Below, in pieces: positions 43,596 to 55,960 of a stretch of DNA of 64,000 nt. The notes below the pieces were generated by a model, which made no database searches, was not told the DNA's origin, and was given only the letters and a program-made list of their open reading frames with translations. Numbering within the stretch: the first letter of the stretch is position 1; each line of letters opens with the position of its first letter. Source of the stretch: Clavelina lepadiformis (taxonomy: Eukaryota; Chordata; Ascidiacea; Aplousobranchia; Clavelinidae); the NCBI RefSeq assembly GCF_947623445.1, contig NC_135248.1, forward strand, positions 310,001 to 374,000, read 5' to 3'. A program made the translations under genes and the position numbers.

Positions 43596-46500
43596 ATGAG
43601 TAAGCTTTCGTTTAGAGCTCGGGCGCTGGACGCTACGAAACCGATGCCAGTTTATCAGAAAGATGAATTATCAGACTTACAGGATTATTCTGTGCTTAAC
43701 CGGGCCGTGCCTCAAATGCCATCTGGCATGGAAAAAGAGGAAGAATCTGTAAGTATTTTAGCCTATTTTCTTTGTCCTGAGAATAGCGAGTGTTGTCCGT
43801 TTGGTGGCGCAATAGATCGATTGACAACATTGTAGTAAGACGGGCGGGAAAATGAACGTTGTTCGTTTATTTTGTCGTTATTTAATTTGACCTTCCAAAA
43901 TTGCTGTCAGTTTTAAGCCACTGACAAAAAATTTACAAATTACATGAAGAAATTTAATGACAAAGATACTTCCATTAAATTGCGTTTATAACAATAAAAG
44001 ATACTTTTTCAAGGCTCACAATAAGCCAACCAACAAAAATTAACGAAAACCAGTTTCTTTGACATGTCACATATTTATTTGACTAAAGTTTTGTCTTAAA
44101 CTTTACAAATCACTGTTTTGGTTTTGTGCATCACGTTAAGGCATAGCCTATCATTTATTGTACTATGGCATTTTTAATTCTAGGGCTAACAAAATGCCAT
44201 GAGCTTTGCCACTTCTTCCGTTTCATTCGTTTTCCGTGAGCATTTTCATTTTTGTGCTGTGATATGGTGTACTGTCATAATTTTTATCCTCGGACTGGGG
44301 AAAGTCTTTGCACGACATAAATCTGTGATAATCGCATGAACTTTGATTGTTTAGCTGGTCCTACTCTACGTTCCGATTATCTCACGTTTTCTTTGTGGAT
44401 TTTGACTTTTTATCTCGTATACATTGTTCGAGTTTAAAACTGTTCATCGAGATCACTGATCACTGTGATCAGTTACAAATGTCCTTCATATCCTGGTCAT
44501 GGATATTACAATGAGAGACTTCCACAACTTATCTCATGAGTCTTCAAAATAGAAACTGAAATTATTTGGCGAGTCCAAAAATTTTGATTTATATGTCTTC
44601 AAGTTTAAGTATTTGTCTATGAAATCACGATGTCACTAAAGCATCATGTATTGATAGGGTTGGGTAGTCAGTCTACGAAAGTACCCAGTGTTGGAATTTT
44701 ACCAAAAAATTGCTGTGTCAATATTAATTTTTTCCTAACGATAATTAACCAATGGCTTTAACATGGTATACGAGTGTTTGTAATGGATAATTTTATCATC
44801 CGCTGGCTGCTACTTTTCAGCCAACTCGCAGTTACGCATGAATAATCACGCCATGACCGGTGCGTCACGTGAATGATCAAACTCTGGCCATGCATGAGAA
44901 GCGATCGAGTTTTGTGTCGCTGTTGTTGCTGCTGTCTGTGCACTCACTGGGATTATACTAAAAGAATTCATAAACTGAAATGATTAACCATTAATTGTTT
45001 AGACTCAACGCACACATGTCTAGACACTTTGACATACAAAAATCAAAGAAAGTTAAATGTGGTCTTGGGGTCGTCTGTAGCTTTTATCTCATGGTTTTGT
45101 CGATTATCGCAATAGAAAAGTTAAGTTATGATGGCAGTTGTAAAGCAACCAACCTATCGTGCAGAAGAGAACTTTTGTCCACTTACTTTTGCATTGTTTG
45201 CAACCTAGACATTGCCTTTCTTTACTTCACAGTGTCGCTTTTAGTACAACAACAACACAGCAGGATGTGAGAGGTGTTGACGGCGAATCTTGCGCCAAAA
45301 GAAGAAAGGTGTCTAAGTAGTTTTGGTGTACAACTCGCAATTAAGCCCCAGGTTACATGTTTGTCTTTTCATGCGCTTGTCTTGTCGTCTTTCAAGCAGT
45401 GTTATTAGAAGTCATGCAACGAATTCTTTGCATTTAGTGCGTGACAATAATCGTAACAATGAAACCAATCGTTGTTGTTACCCTAACTGTTGCCTTATAC
45501 TTCACAAACCACAGAACACTTACATTTATGTTATAAAAGTAAACTGTAAACGTGACTCTTGAAAATTTATCTTCGGTTTGGATCAGGTCATGTGTTATGA
45601 ACTCGATTCAATTCTGTTTCTTACCGCCGTTTTCAAATTAATTTTTAATTTGCCATAAAATCATATGTACCCTACATTTCAAAAATAAGTTGTACAACTG
45701 TTTCTTAAATGAGTTTGCATAACTTGGTATTGTTTTGTGTTCTCCTGGGGGTATAGCAATAGTCGAGTTGTACTACATTTATTTTTGGCACAGTTTTGAA
45801 TGTTAATCTGGTTATTTGCACCCGTTCGGTGCGTATAGTTGTTTTGGGACGGCAATCACCAATTGTTGATTAGGCTCAGCAATTATTAAGCCTATTCCAA
45901 GCATTATATATATATTATATTATGACTCGCTTCAGTCAAGCTCGCGAAGATTTCGGCCTCACCATCAGCCTGTAGAAGGCGAAAGAAATGTTGTAGAGTG
46001 CAGACGTTCCACCAAGCTTCCATCTCTCCAATCATGAACTCGACAATGCCATGACTTGGTGTACCTGGGCTCTACCATCTATAACTCCTCTCCGGACACC
46101 AAACTCATCGGATCAGCAAGGCATCAACCACCACGTCCAGATTGACCAAGAGTATGGACCAGCAGCAAGCAATTTCTTAAACACGTTGTATCAAAGACTA
46201 TGGTACAATACAGATATAGCCGTGTACTGAAGCAGTTTGTGAGTTGTGATGTAACAATCACTCTTCGGACAATGTATCCAAGCATCGTTAACAAACGCAT
46301 TCTAGTTTTTGCAAAAGTTTCAATTGCCAATGAGCTCGGTACTCAGCAAAACGCGTTACCCTGGCAACCAACAACACTTGTAGATTTTCACGTGGTCTTT
46401 TGCTTGATTTGAACAGTGAAAGCAAGCAGTGGAGTGAGCTTGGCTCAGATCGAGTTGGTCTTTTCAAAAACAGCGCAAATATATTTAGCTCACTGCCCAA

Positions 46501-49500
46501 TATATTATGGTTGGGGAAATGAAAGCAAGTTAACCTGCCTCAAAATAAACTTGACCGAATTCCCTTTTCCGGGGAAAACCCAATTTTTAAAACTTTTGCG
46601 TAACTTTCTATGTAACTCAAAAATAAACTTCACTTTATGTCAGGTTCCTCACAAAAAAATCTAAAAGGCATAAAAAGCGTATTTTGTTTCGCACTTAATG
46701 CCAGCTGCAGTTGCAATAAGTGGCTTTTTATAAATGACCACCTTGATTCAAAATCCTAGCTCAACCCTGCCAAGCCAATTCTTCCTTTGAAAAACATGAG
46801 ACCAACTGCTGGAAACGCAGCAAAGTATGAGAGAGGCTGCAAAATAAACTGGTTCCCACCTTCAATCTACTCTACAACGTTCATATGATCTCGGTGCCAG
46901 AATGGTTGTCACTCCCGCGTTGGGTTGGTCAGTCACAACAGACTCTGTTCTCGATCTGAAAAACTCTCTTGAAACTCAGATCCATGGTCTCTCAAGACCG
47001 AAGGATGCCTACGAGGATGTATATGATGTTTGTGTGCTTCTGTGTTTTCACTGCACTGCAGAATTTTATATAGTCCGCTCCCCATCAGAAAATGCTCATA
47101 ATTGATTAACATTTATTAAAGCAAATGAATTGGCAATTTCATAACAAGAAAAATGTGATATGTTGCTTTTTAATCATGAGGAGTGACATTGATGGAGCAT
47201 GTCAACAATGCACCTAGTGACGCCAACTTAGCAAAATATCCAAGTGTGTGTGATGTCATCACGTTTCGTCTTGACGTTACGTAAGTCACTTGTCCTGTGC
47301 TCAAAACGTATCAAGTTTTGCAGTTATCTAATTGCCTACTAGTTAATATTACATTCAAATGACGTACAAGAGTGTTACACATAGCTTAGATTTGATGTAC
47401 AAAAAGTGCAAATGCTTCTTCAGAGAAGACTTGTAGACTTTTGAGTATAAACAAGTCACACTCTCTTGTTTGGAAAATGAGTGCAACCTTATTTTTTGAA
47501 TCAGAATACGACCATCCAGTCAAAGCAAAGTGTTTATGCATTAACGCTTATTAGAATGTCGATTATTGACGACTGAAAATGCTTGAGGTAATGGAAACCA
47601 TATCATGCGGACACCTAACGCAGCAATCGCAAATATTTTCAAATATAAATATTTGCCTATTTTGGGACAACAATATTTTGCTAAAAAAAACAGAAAATAA
47701 ACGATAGATATGAAATAAGGTGCCAACTGAGTGGCCTGGATTTTATTTGGCATCTTGTCTTGAACAGAAAAATAACGTAACGTTCGCCGAAGAGAAAAAT
47801 GAGCTCATGAAGAAAGAGGCAAAGACAACTCACGCTTGTCATTCAGAATGCGCTGGAAGTTGCAGGGTTCAAAATAAGGACGGGCAATATATTGTAAAAG
47901 CCGGTTTGCCGTGTCAATGTGCTTGGGCACGTATTTACATAATTTTATGGCATAATTAATTTTTAACCTAAAATTGAAATTCTCTGTTTAATTAACAAAA
48001 AACTTTACTTAGCAGACTTCGCCAAAAATTTGAGTTTTGTTTTGCTTAAAAGACGTTTCCACACAATTTTATTTAGTAAAAAGGTACAAATAATACTTTT
48101 TAATTTAATTAAACCAGTATGAAAAGAAGTGTTCAAAATTGTTTTAACCTTTTTTACGATTTCAAAAAACCCAACACCCAGCCAAAATCTGGGCGTGCCG
48201 CGAACTCCTTAAGTTGGCGTCCATGACTGCACCCCTTTGGTGCTGGTCTACGCGTTCCCCTCCTTGCATGTTACTGGAATTTTTATCAATAAAGTTGATT
48301 GACTCAATCATTGATCTGTTTGCACGCCACCATTGAGTATATTTATCATAACCAGTTCATGAAGAATCCACTTTTATGCAAAGCGGGGTGTGGTTTATCA
48401 CAGGTGTAAATTGCGTCCCATCAGCTGCAGGGAAAATATTTGTTGACATGAAAACTTTGATCTTTACCCTTGGTGTAATATTTGTCATAGAAATAATTGC
48501 TGTTTAGGAACATCATCTCCAAAGGGCGATATCAGCGCAGCAAGTGTACGGAGATGCCAAGGTCATGGTTATTCCCGTGCCCGAGGCTGATATGTCTATG
48601 GCGTGTTACAACAACTTGTACAAGAAGACATTCCGCATGCCGAAGCATTATGTTCTCAACCAAGGTACGGGTTGTCACCAAATATAGTCGGCATCTTGTG
48701 TAGGAAAAGTGATATATACTTCATATAACAAAGATGAAAAAGGGTGTGTTTATGGAGGGTATGATATATTTTTATATAGCCCAAGCTCTTAACTCAATTC
48801 TGGAGCAAGAGAAACCGGACTATGACATGGACAGTGAGGATGAGTCATGGATAAATGACTCGGACAAGCGGTCAGGACTTGATATTTCTCACAACCAGTT
48901 TGAAGAGATGATTGACAGGCTGGAGAAGTCGTGTGGCAACCAGGTGAGCAAATTCAAGATTTTGATTAAAGATGATGTTCATGGAATTTGCTCGATGCAA
49001 CAACGTTTTATGTGAAATATCGGTGAAGAAAGGCGATCTTTATTTTGGCCAGAACTAAATACCATAAAGACCTTGTCAAAATCTGCTGAAAATTAGAAAA
49101 ATTGTGTTGTTTGAATTGTTGTTGAAAAAATTGTTTGCAAAATTGACTGTGGATCCGCCACAAAATTCCACTTAATAAAGTCACCTAATGCAACCATACT
49201 GCAGTTGATTATTCGATTGAGCAATATTATTTAAAAATGGATGGTGATTTTGCTTTGGACGTTCGAGAATACGTTCCAAGAGCAGAGTCTGGGCATCACA
49301 AGCATTTCAGTTATGTTTATACAATGAGTGCCGACTAGTTTAACATTTATGTTTTGCGCGAGTAAAATATACCCGAAAAGTAAGTTTTGTAATTTATGAG
49401 GGCGAGTCAAAAAGTGGATGCAATTTTTTTTGTTACATTAAAAATAGCAATTAGCACAAAACAAAACATACATTAAAATTAAGCTGTGTTTCATTGGGTC

Positions 49501-52500
49501 ACATTGCTACTTCTCAAGGCACTCACCACCTCATTCTATAGACGAGTTCCACCTTGGTATGAAGTGGAATGAAGACATGTATTCCAGCTTTCATTCCATT
49601 CCATAGTGTTTCGTATTTTTAATGTAACAAAAAAAGTGCATTACTTTTTGACTTGCCCTTGTATATATACCAGGCGTTAGTAACAGCAACTGTGTTGTGT
49701 ACGTAAGCTCGGAATGGTTGTGAATTACTTGCAACACTAGTTCTGATGTAGACAATATCATGATTTTCTTCATTGATAGGTTGTTACACGTTAGAAACGT
49801 TTAAAACGGTGGTCTTCAACCTTTTTGTGAAATCACCCCTTTTTTGGAGTTCTGGGTCAAAATCGCCCCCATGATTATTTTTCTACGAATGTATTTGCTT
49901 CTTGTGATGTACAATTTCGCCTTGAAATTATCACAAAAAAGAAAGAATAATCAGAAACAAAGCAAGTATGACGTTATGCAATAATAGCGCGGTCAATAAA
50001 AGATACATAATTATAAAATCACAACTTGGAAGGCAATGATAACAGGGTCTTCCACCCCCTTAAAGACTAACATCGCCCCCTAATTTCAAAAATTGTCACA
50101 ATTGCCCCCTTGATGGACAATATTGCCCCCTGGGGGGCAACATCTCCCTCGTTGAATGACCCTGGTCTAGTCCATCTTCACCTTAAAGCACTCACCAGGA
50201 ATCTGCTGTAAAAAAAAGCTTAAGAATTCCAGGAGAAGGAGTCAGGTCCCAATAGTTAAAGGGTCATGGAGATATGTGCACTGCGAAGAAGTAATTAGAT
50301 CAAGTGGTACTAGGCTTATATGGTTGTAACAGTTTAACATTATCTTTAATGCCACCATCACCTCGTATAGTGCTGAATTACAGCTTTTATAATGCCATGT
50401 TTACCACGTTACAGAGGAAAAGTGGTCAACATGGTCTTGCTAATAAATTATATTAATGGTAATGGGATTAAGTAAAGGCAGTGGTGTGTTAAACTCACGG
50501 CCACTAAACAATCATGTGCAGGCTACTTGAAGGTGAGACACTTGCTGTGCCGCCAGTGTCTTAACAACATCTTAACAACTGATATTTATGCATTTGTGCC
50601 GGAGCTTGTCCTAACTCATGAGCCTGTTTTGAGCACAATCTGCCCCTGGTGGATGATTTGATGAAAATGTGTCACTTTTATTTGAGGTCTCAGTTGACAG
50701 TAAAATATAAATCTTCCAGAAAATGATGCTTTAACTCAATTTCGCAGATCGTTACTCTGCAGGAAGCAAAATTGCTGCTCAAAGAGGACGACGATCTCAT
50801 CAAATCGGTTTACGATTACTGGACCAAGAAGCGGAATCGACACAAAACTTCATTGATTTACCAGGTTTGTCTCAGGCATGTTGACATTTAAGTAGATCGA
50901 GAACAAAAACTATTCGACTGTCGCTCAGGTTCGGCAAGAGAGAAGGGATGGCACCTCCATCAATGACTGTTATGTCGCGTTTCGTCGAAGGACGGAGAAA
51001 ATGCAAACTAGAAAGGTGGGTTGGGGTTAAGCCAACTAGAAAGGTGGGTTGAGGTGAATTTATTACTCAGCAGTTTCTTTAACTAAGAAAGTTGTCGGTA
51101 GAATCGTAAAAATGATGAGTCGTTGTATGAGAAGATGTTGAAGCTCCGTAGAGAGCTGAGTCGTGCCGTTACCATCCTGGAAATGATGAAGAAGCGAGAG
51201 AAGAGCAAGCGAGAGCTCCTCCATCTCACCCTGGAAGTCTTTGAGAAGAGGTATGAGATGTAGTAGCAGTGTCTGCACCTGTGTAACCTTGTCACTGAAT
51301 GTTATATGATTTCTGTGCCAGGTTTCAGATGCGAGATTGGGACGGTCGTATATTACGAGGTATGAAGAAGGAAATGTTTACGCAGCGAGCACGAACACAT
51401 CTCAGGATACCAGGCTCATCCCAATTCCGACGTAAACGACACATCAGTGTTTCATCATCGAAGGGTAAGATGACCTCGTCCAGCACACAGCTCTCAATAT
51501 CAAGGGGCGAGATTGACAGGTGCGTTGGCTCCACTCAGCGGTGGGATGTAATTTAACACAGGAAGTCACATGGCTGTGTTTTTAGGGATGTTTTGTCGAA
51601 GAAATTAAAGAAAAAGAAGTCTCGGCCGAACCTTGGAGTCAGCTCTTCATCGAACCTTCCAGTGCAAGCCGGCAAACCTCTTCTCGAGCATCTGCAAAAC
51701 AAGGTATGCTGCCATCCAGTGACGATTCGGCTCTATCTTTGAAGTTGGAATTAGCTTCAATGGACAAATTTTGATTTTGTCTCGGCGTGTGTTTATCAGA
51801 CTTCAGCACAACTCCCCTTTGCACCAAAGTTGAGCTCAAAGCCGACACGGAAAGAGTCTCTTTCATACCAGGATGTGGTCGACACGATGACGCAGTACGA
51901 GTTCCCTCCATCCAGCGATGAAGACACACGAAGCACAGTGAGTTCTCTATTTGACTATCAGAGTTGTTCTGCATGAACGGTCGTGACTAGGCTGCTTTCA
52001 TCTCAGGTCATTGGTTCCTCATCACCCGACAATTTCGATCCAAAGAAGTTCCCCGATGGAACTTTTACTTTTCGAAGGAAACCTGGTTGTGTCTATTATG
52101 CGGTGAGTTCCACAAAGATCAGGCAATATTTTTTGTTTAAAATAGTGTATGTATTCAACCTCTTCATCCGATGATGATTCCTTTATCTCTTGACTAATTA
52201 ATGGGAGGAGAATCTGATTTAATGAGTCTGAGGGTGATGACGTTTGCTGTTTGCAGCCTGTGGATGAGTTGGTCGGAGATTGGCCGTGGATGAGCGACCC
52301 TCGACACCGGTACAACCTGACTTCTCTTTCCACCGACAGATGCGTTGGATTTGCCAGGCGAAGGTGTGTGTATGGTTGCCTAAGACCGCTTTCTGTGACG
52401 TCATCGGTCAATTATTTGCAGGGTCGGTCGGGGTGGAAGGGTAATGCTTGATCGAGCGTATCATCCGTACAATAGACATCTTGAAAACATCGACGTGAGT

Positions 52501-54273
52501 GGACGCGATTATTTACCTCCAACTTCGCAACTACAGGACCTACTTAAAGGTGAGTCGCCTGATGGAGACATCGAAAACTTTGAAACTGTTGATTATTTTG
52601 CTTCCATAGAAATCAAACAAGATCGTTGGTCGCATTACCGACCAACGACAGAGAGTGTTCAAGGCGCAGCCACAAAAGAATCTGATGAAAACTGCTCTTC
52701 AGCTCAAAACCAGCCAGGACATGACTTGGCTTGGAGTTTGGATTTTTCTGGTTGGTTCTCACAGTTCATATAAAACGCTTATTAAGTGTTCGAGCATATT
52801 AAAGATGTTTCTTTCTTACCCAGGTCGGAAACAAGCTGCCCCAGCCGGCAAAAATAAAAAGAGGTAAGAACGATAAACTGCGTCAGTTTCCTTAGTTACG
52901 TTATAATCAAATTTTCATGAAAACCAGACCAACCCCGGTGAAGCAGAAGAAATGTTCGTCGCTGGAACTGGATAAAAGTTCTGTTGCGTTCGCCATGTCT
53001 GCGCTGGTCCCTGTCTCCACGACAACCCCAGTCACCATGACAACTGTGACGCATTCGAGCAGTAAGTATGTGGTTTGTTGTGAGGTTTCATCGGTCGAAC
53101 CACTCAACCCCTCAATTATATTTAGAATCATCAAGACTGCCATCTAGTGTCAACACTTGCAGGATTGCGACGAATTCTTCAAAAACTTACGAACAATCAC
53201 CGCTCAAGTGCGCCACATGTGGAGGGCTTGTCACTTTGACCTCGACCTTAACGGACTCTCGGACTTATCCTACTACGCTTGGTACTAGTGGGCAGCAGAG
53301 GGTTATGACGTCGACATCCCCGGCGATAAACCAAAGGACGACTGTGCTCCCCGCGACCGTGACCGTCTCCATGTCGCGGGCAGGGCTGACTCACACCACT
53401 GGGGTACCGGCTTTGTTAAGAATAAGTTCTGGCTCTGTGGGTCTCAACACTGTCTTGTACCCGCACACGCAACCAAGCAGAACGACGGATAATCAACCAA
53501 TCAGATCATCTCAATCTGACCTGGCTGCTGGAACTAATGCAGCCATTCATGCGCGACGAGCGCTACCAGGTCAACGGGCACAGCGTGGTGCTGTCAACGT
53601 GAACCTTGCGTTGCCGGCTAACGTGCTCGCCACTTTAAGCAATGACGCCTCGGCTGGTACGCGAGGTACCCAGTCAGCACCTAGCTCACCAAAATCTTCA
53701 CAAAATCAAACAAACGAAGGCAACAATGGACCTCTTGTCAAGGGCAGCCGCGTGGCAAACGCGAGGACGATCAACTTAAACCTGGGCAGCCTGGCGAGCC
53801 CGCAAGCTGCGCCCTTGATAGGTGCCAGTTATGCCAGTTCAAGTCAGGTGGTCAATACTGGCCGCATCACCATCGCTGGCAACATGCTGAAGCTCGGCAG
53901 TGGCGCTTTGTTCTCTGTGTCGCTGCCACAAAGTACGAAGCCAGTGGCGACTGCCGCCAGTACGTCATCATCAGATGGCATGCTCGTTGCGGAAGACGGG
54001 AGCATTGTTTTGTCGAAACTGGACGATTTGAAGCGGAAGAACAAGAAAGCTGCAGAGGCGAGCAACTCGGCTCCCGACGTAAAGTCAATATCAAGTTTAT
54101 CGGTGAAGAAGGCGCAGGGCGATCGGAACCACACCGTGCAAATCAACATCGGGTCATCCCCTGGTGCCGAGGTGGCCTCCCAGCCCAAAGCTCATGAGCC
54201 CCTGACCACGCATCCACCGAACACGGCGCCGGTGAAATCGTCAAAATCTTCGCGCGCCATGGAAGTGACATGA
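43596..54273 (+). CDS. EPC1: Enhancer of polycomb homologue, 16 coding exons, 1,024 aa
   Basis: Exons: 43596-43748, 48508-48664, 48780-48943, 50748-50864, 50929-51015, 51102-51250, 51322-51519, 51586-51703, 51800-51937, 52007-52102, 52257-52363, 52422-52549, 52610-52750, 52824-52863, 52928-53061 and 53126-54273; all phases agree. EPC is a scaffold of the NuA4/TIP60 histone acetyltransferase complex. The EPcA domain opens the protein (MSKLSFRARALDATKPMPVY, INRAVP-type NRAVPQMPSGMEKEEES). It continues with HHLQRAISAQQVYGD, VIPVPEA, FEEMIDRLEKS, LLKEDDDLI, YVAFRRRTEKMQTRK and LRRELSRAVTILEMMKKRE. The EPcC region follows (FPPSSDED, FTFRRKPGCVYYA, RCVGFARRR). The long last exon is Ser/Thr-rich and ends AMEVT, the family's conserved terminus. 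Vertebrate EPC1 and EPC2 are paralogues; a single pre-duplication gene is equally likely. Confidence 0.95.
44258..44330 (+). repeat. Dispersed repeat pair, copy 2 (partner 34,248-34,320), in EPC intron 1
   Basis: It matches the other copy over ATAATTTTTATCCTCGGACT and CTTTGCACGA. Confidence 0.65.
45930..46240 (+). pseudogene. Decayed LINE reverse-transcriptase fragment in EPC intron 1
   Basis: With stops and frameshifts the + strand reads pieces typical of the C-terminal part of LINE reverse transcriptase: a DFGLTISL block followed by a K, then a YLGSTI-like stretch (46,065-46,090), and SRLTKSM. No open frame remains. Confidence 0.55.
48170..48300 (+). mobile_element. Probable LINE 3' tail in EPC intron 1
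   Basis: The segment ends ATCAATAAAGTTGATTGACTC. Short ATTGA-type repeats of this kind are common at 3' ends of CR1/L2-like elements. It follows a stretch that can be read as decayed coding sequence. Only the tail is recognised. Confidence 0.35.
49807..50164. mobile_element. Probable hAT-like MITE in EPC intron 3, about 358 bp
   Basis: Left end GGTGGTCTTCAACC and right end (inverted) CAGGGTCATTCAACG form an imperfect terminal repeat. The interior has several CGCCCCC/TGCCCCC blocks close to both ends. I could not find a matching 8-bp target duplication, so the boundaries are approximate. Confidence 0.5.
52550..52609 (+). other. 60-bp in-frame intron of EPC, possibly retained
   Basis: It has a good donor (AAAG|GTGAGT) and acceptor (TTCCATAG). 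Its length is divisible by three and it has no stop, so retention would add 20 residues (GESPDG... FASI) without changing frame. Confidence 0.6.
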
Positions 54274-54573
54274 TACTTCTATGGATCCGTGTGAATGTGA
54301 AATATGCAAGGAGAGGTGGAGAGTGCGCAGGTGCTCCACCCTCGGCGCTGTGCCAGTAGATCCTGACAGGATTGTCAACCACCCGTCAAGCACCTTTTGT
54401 TCGTATTATTACAGCATGTTGACTTCATTCTGACGTAATAATGCAACTTTCTTCTCGGCACTTGTTTTGTACAATTTGGTGGGTTTCAGCCTAAATATTA
54501 AAGGGCTGATGTGCGCAGTAGCACGGGCATGTCGGAGATGATGGGAACTTGTCCGCAAATGACCCCTTTATCA

Positions 54574-54579
54574 AATAAA
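54574..54579 (+). terminator. Polyadenylation signal of EPC
   Basis: AATAAA is about 300 bp after the stop codon. Confidence 0.7.
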
Positions 54580-54779
54580 GTTCAAGCTTTGAAAATTATC
54601 GCAATCATTTACGCAAGATCCATCGATTCCATTCAAATTTGTTCTTTTTGATTAATTTATCAGATTTTAGGGACTGTCCCTTTTGTTGTTATTTTTCTAT
54701 TATGATGTCACATTTTCTATTTGTGACGTCAGTCTTGTATCTTTAAAATAATGTTGAAACTAGATAACAATAAATTGAA

Positions 54780-55589
54780 AAAAATCCGCTTTGACTCGCG
54801 ACAAGTTTGCAGCTCGCGTTTTTATAAAGATAGTGGAACGAGTTGAAAATGGGCGACATATTTCCAATGCAGTGAGTGCGGCACTCACCCGAACACTGCA
54901 TTGTTCCGTCTATATTGGAGATGTTGCTAAAACAATAATTTCTTCGGCCCCAACGAATTCCCTGCAGCCATTTTGCCGCTAAGTTACGGCGAGCTTTGGT
55001 GAACTGAACAAGTCTGAGAAAACATTTGATTTTAAAAAAGTGCGGGGTCCTGTCAACACTGGCAGCTGACCTCGGATCGCTAAAGGCAGATATTAAAATA
55101 CCTTCAAAAATACGTCTGTAATTATGTGTAATAGTATAAAAAACTTTCGCCTACACTCAACCACCGAGCTGAAGCTGGATTCATTCCAGGGAGATATGTT
55201 GGAAATAATATAAAATTATTCTTAGACGCTGCCGCAAGAAGGTTTCATTGCAATTTACAAAATTTGCTTCGTTTGGCTGCAACTTACACATTTGTAGACA
55301 AATAAAATCATTTGAAGTTACACTTTAATGTAATTCGGCCAAAGATTGGTTTTACTTTAATACTGAAACGTAATGAAACAACCGAAGTTCAGTCACTTCA
55401 AACTATAACTCGAGTCAAGTCATTTTGTGCTTTCTTAGAAAGAGACTGGGTCGAGTCTTTGAAAACAGTGACTCGAGTCATTACGACGTTGCATTATAGA
55501 GCGCCACGTTTTAAAAGACCTTCCTTACTACTGCCGATGGTGGTCAATGTAATCACATAAGTGACTTAACTAGAAGCATTGCTGTTTAA
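54780..55589. other. Intergenic; nothing recognised
   Basis: Short frames only, and no repeat with a second copy noticed. Confidence 0.5.
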
Positions 55590-55960
55590 AACTTCTCAAG
55601 TATGAAGCAGAACATTTTAAACTGCTCGTGGAAGAAGTCATCGGTCTAAAATGTGAGGTTGTGAAAGCACAAGTTACCAAGAGCTTGTCAAAAGCAACAC
55701 AACTGCAGGGAATACAAAATTTTACGAGGTTAAATAGCTTCAGACATACTTTTGTCCTTCGTCAGAGCATTGTTCCTTAAAATCAAGTTATTGACGGAAT
55801 ATAAACGGTTTGTGCAGATGTGATTGCAAATGAAAATCACTGCAAATTATCTTCGAACTAAAACACTGAATACTTTCTACTCCAGCATTTGGTCCTTCTC
55901 GTCCACGTTAGCTTAGAAACTGCTTAAGTAGAAGTAGAAGTACCCGTGAACAGAACAACT
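55590..55960 (+). repeat. Dispersed repeat (partner 38,570-38,900)
   Basis: It shares GACATACTTTTGTCCTTCG through TTATCTTCGAACTAAAA with the copy in the PRR13-like gene intron, and AAGTAGAAGTAGAAGTA near its right edge. Confidence 0.75.
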
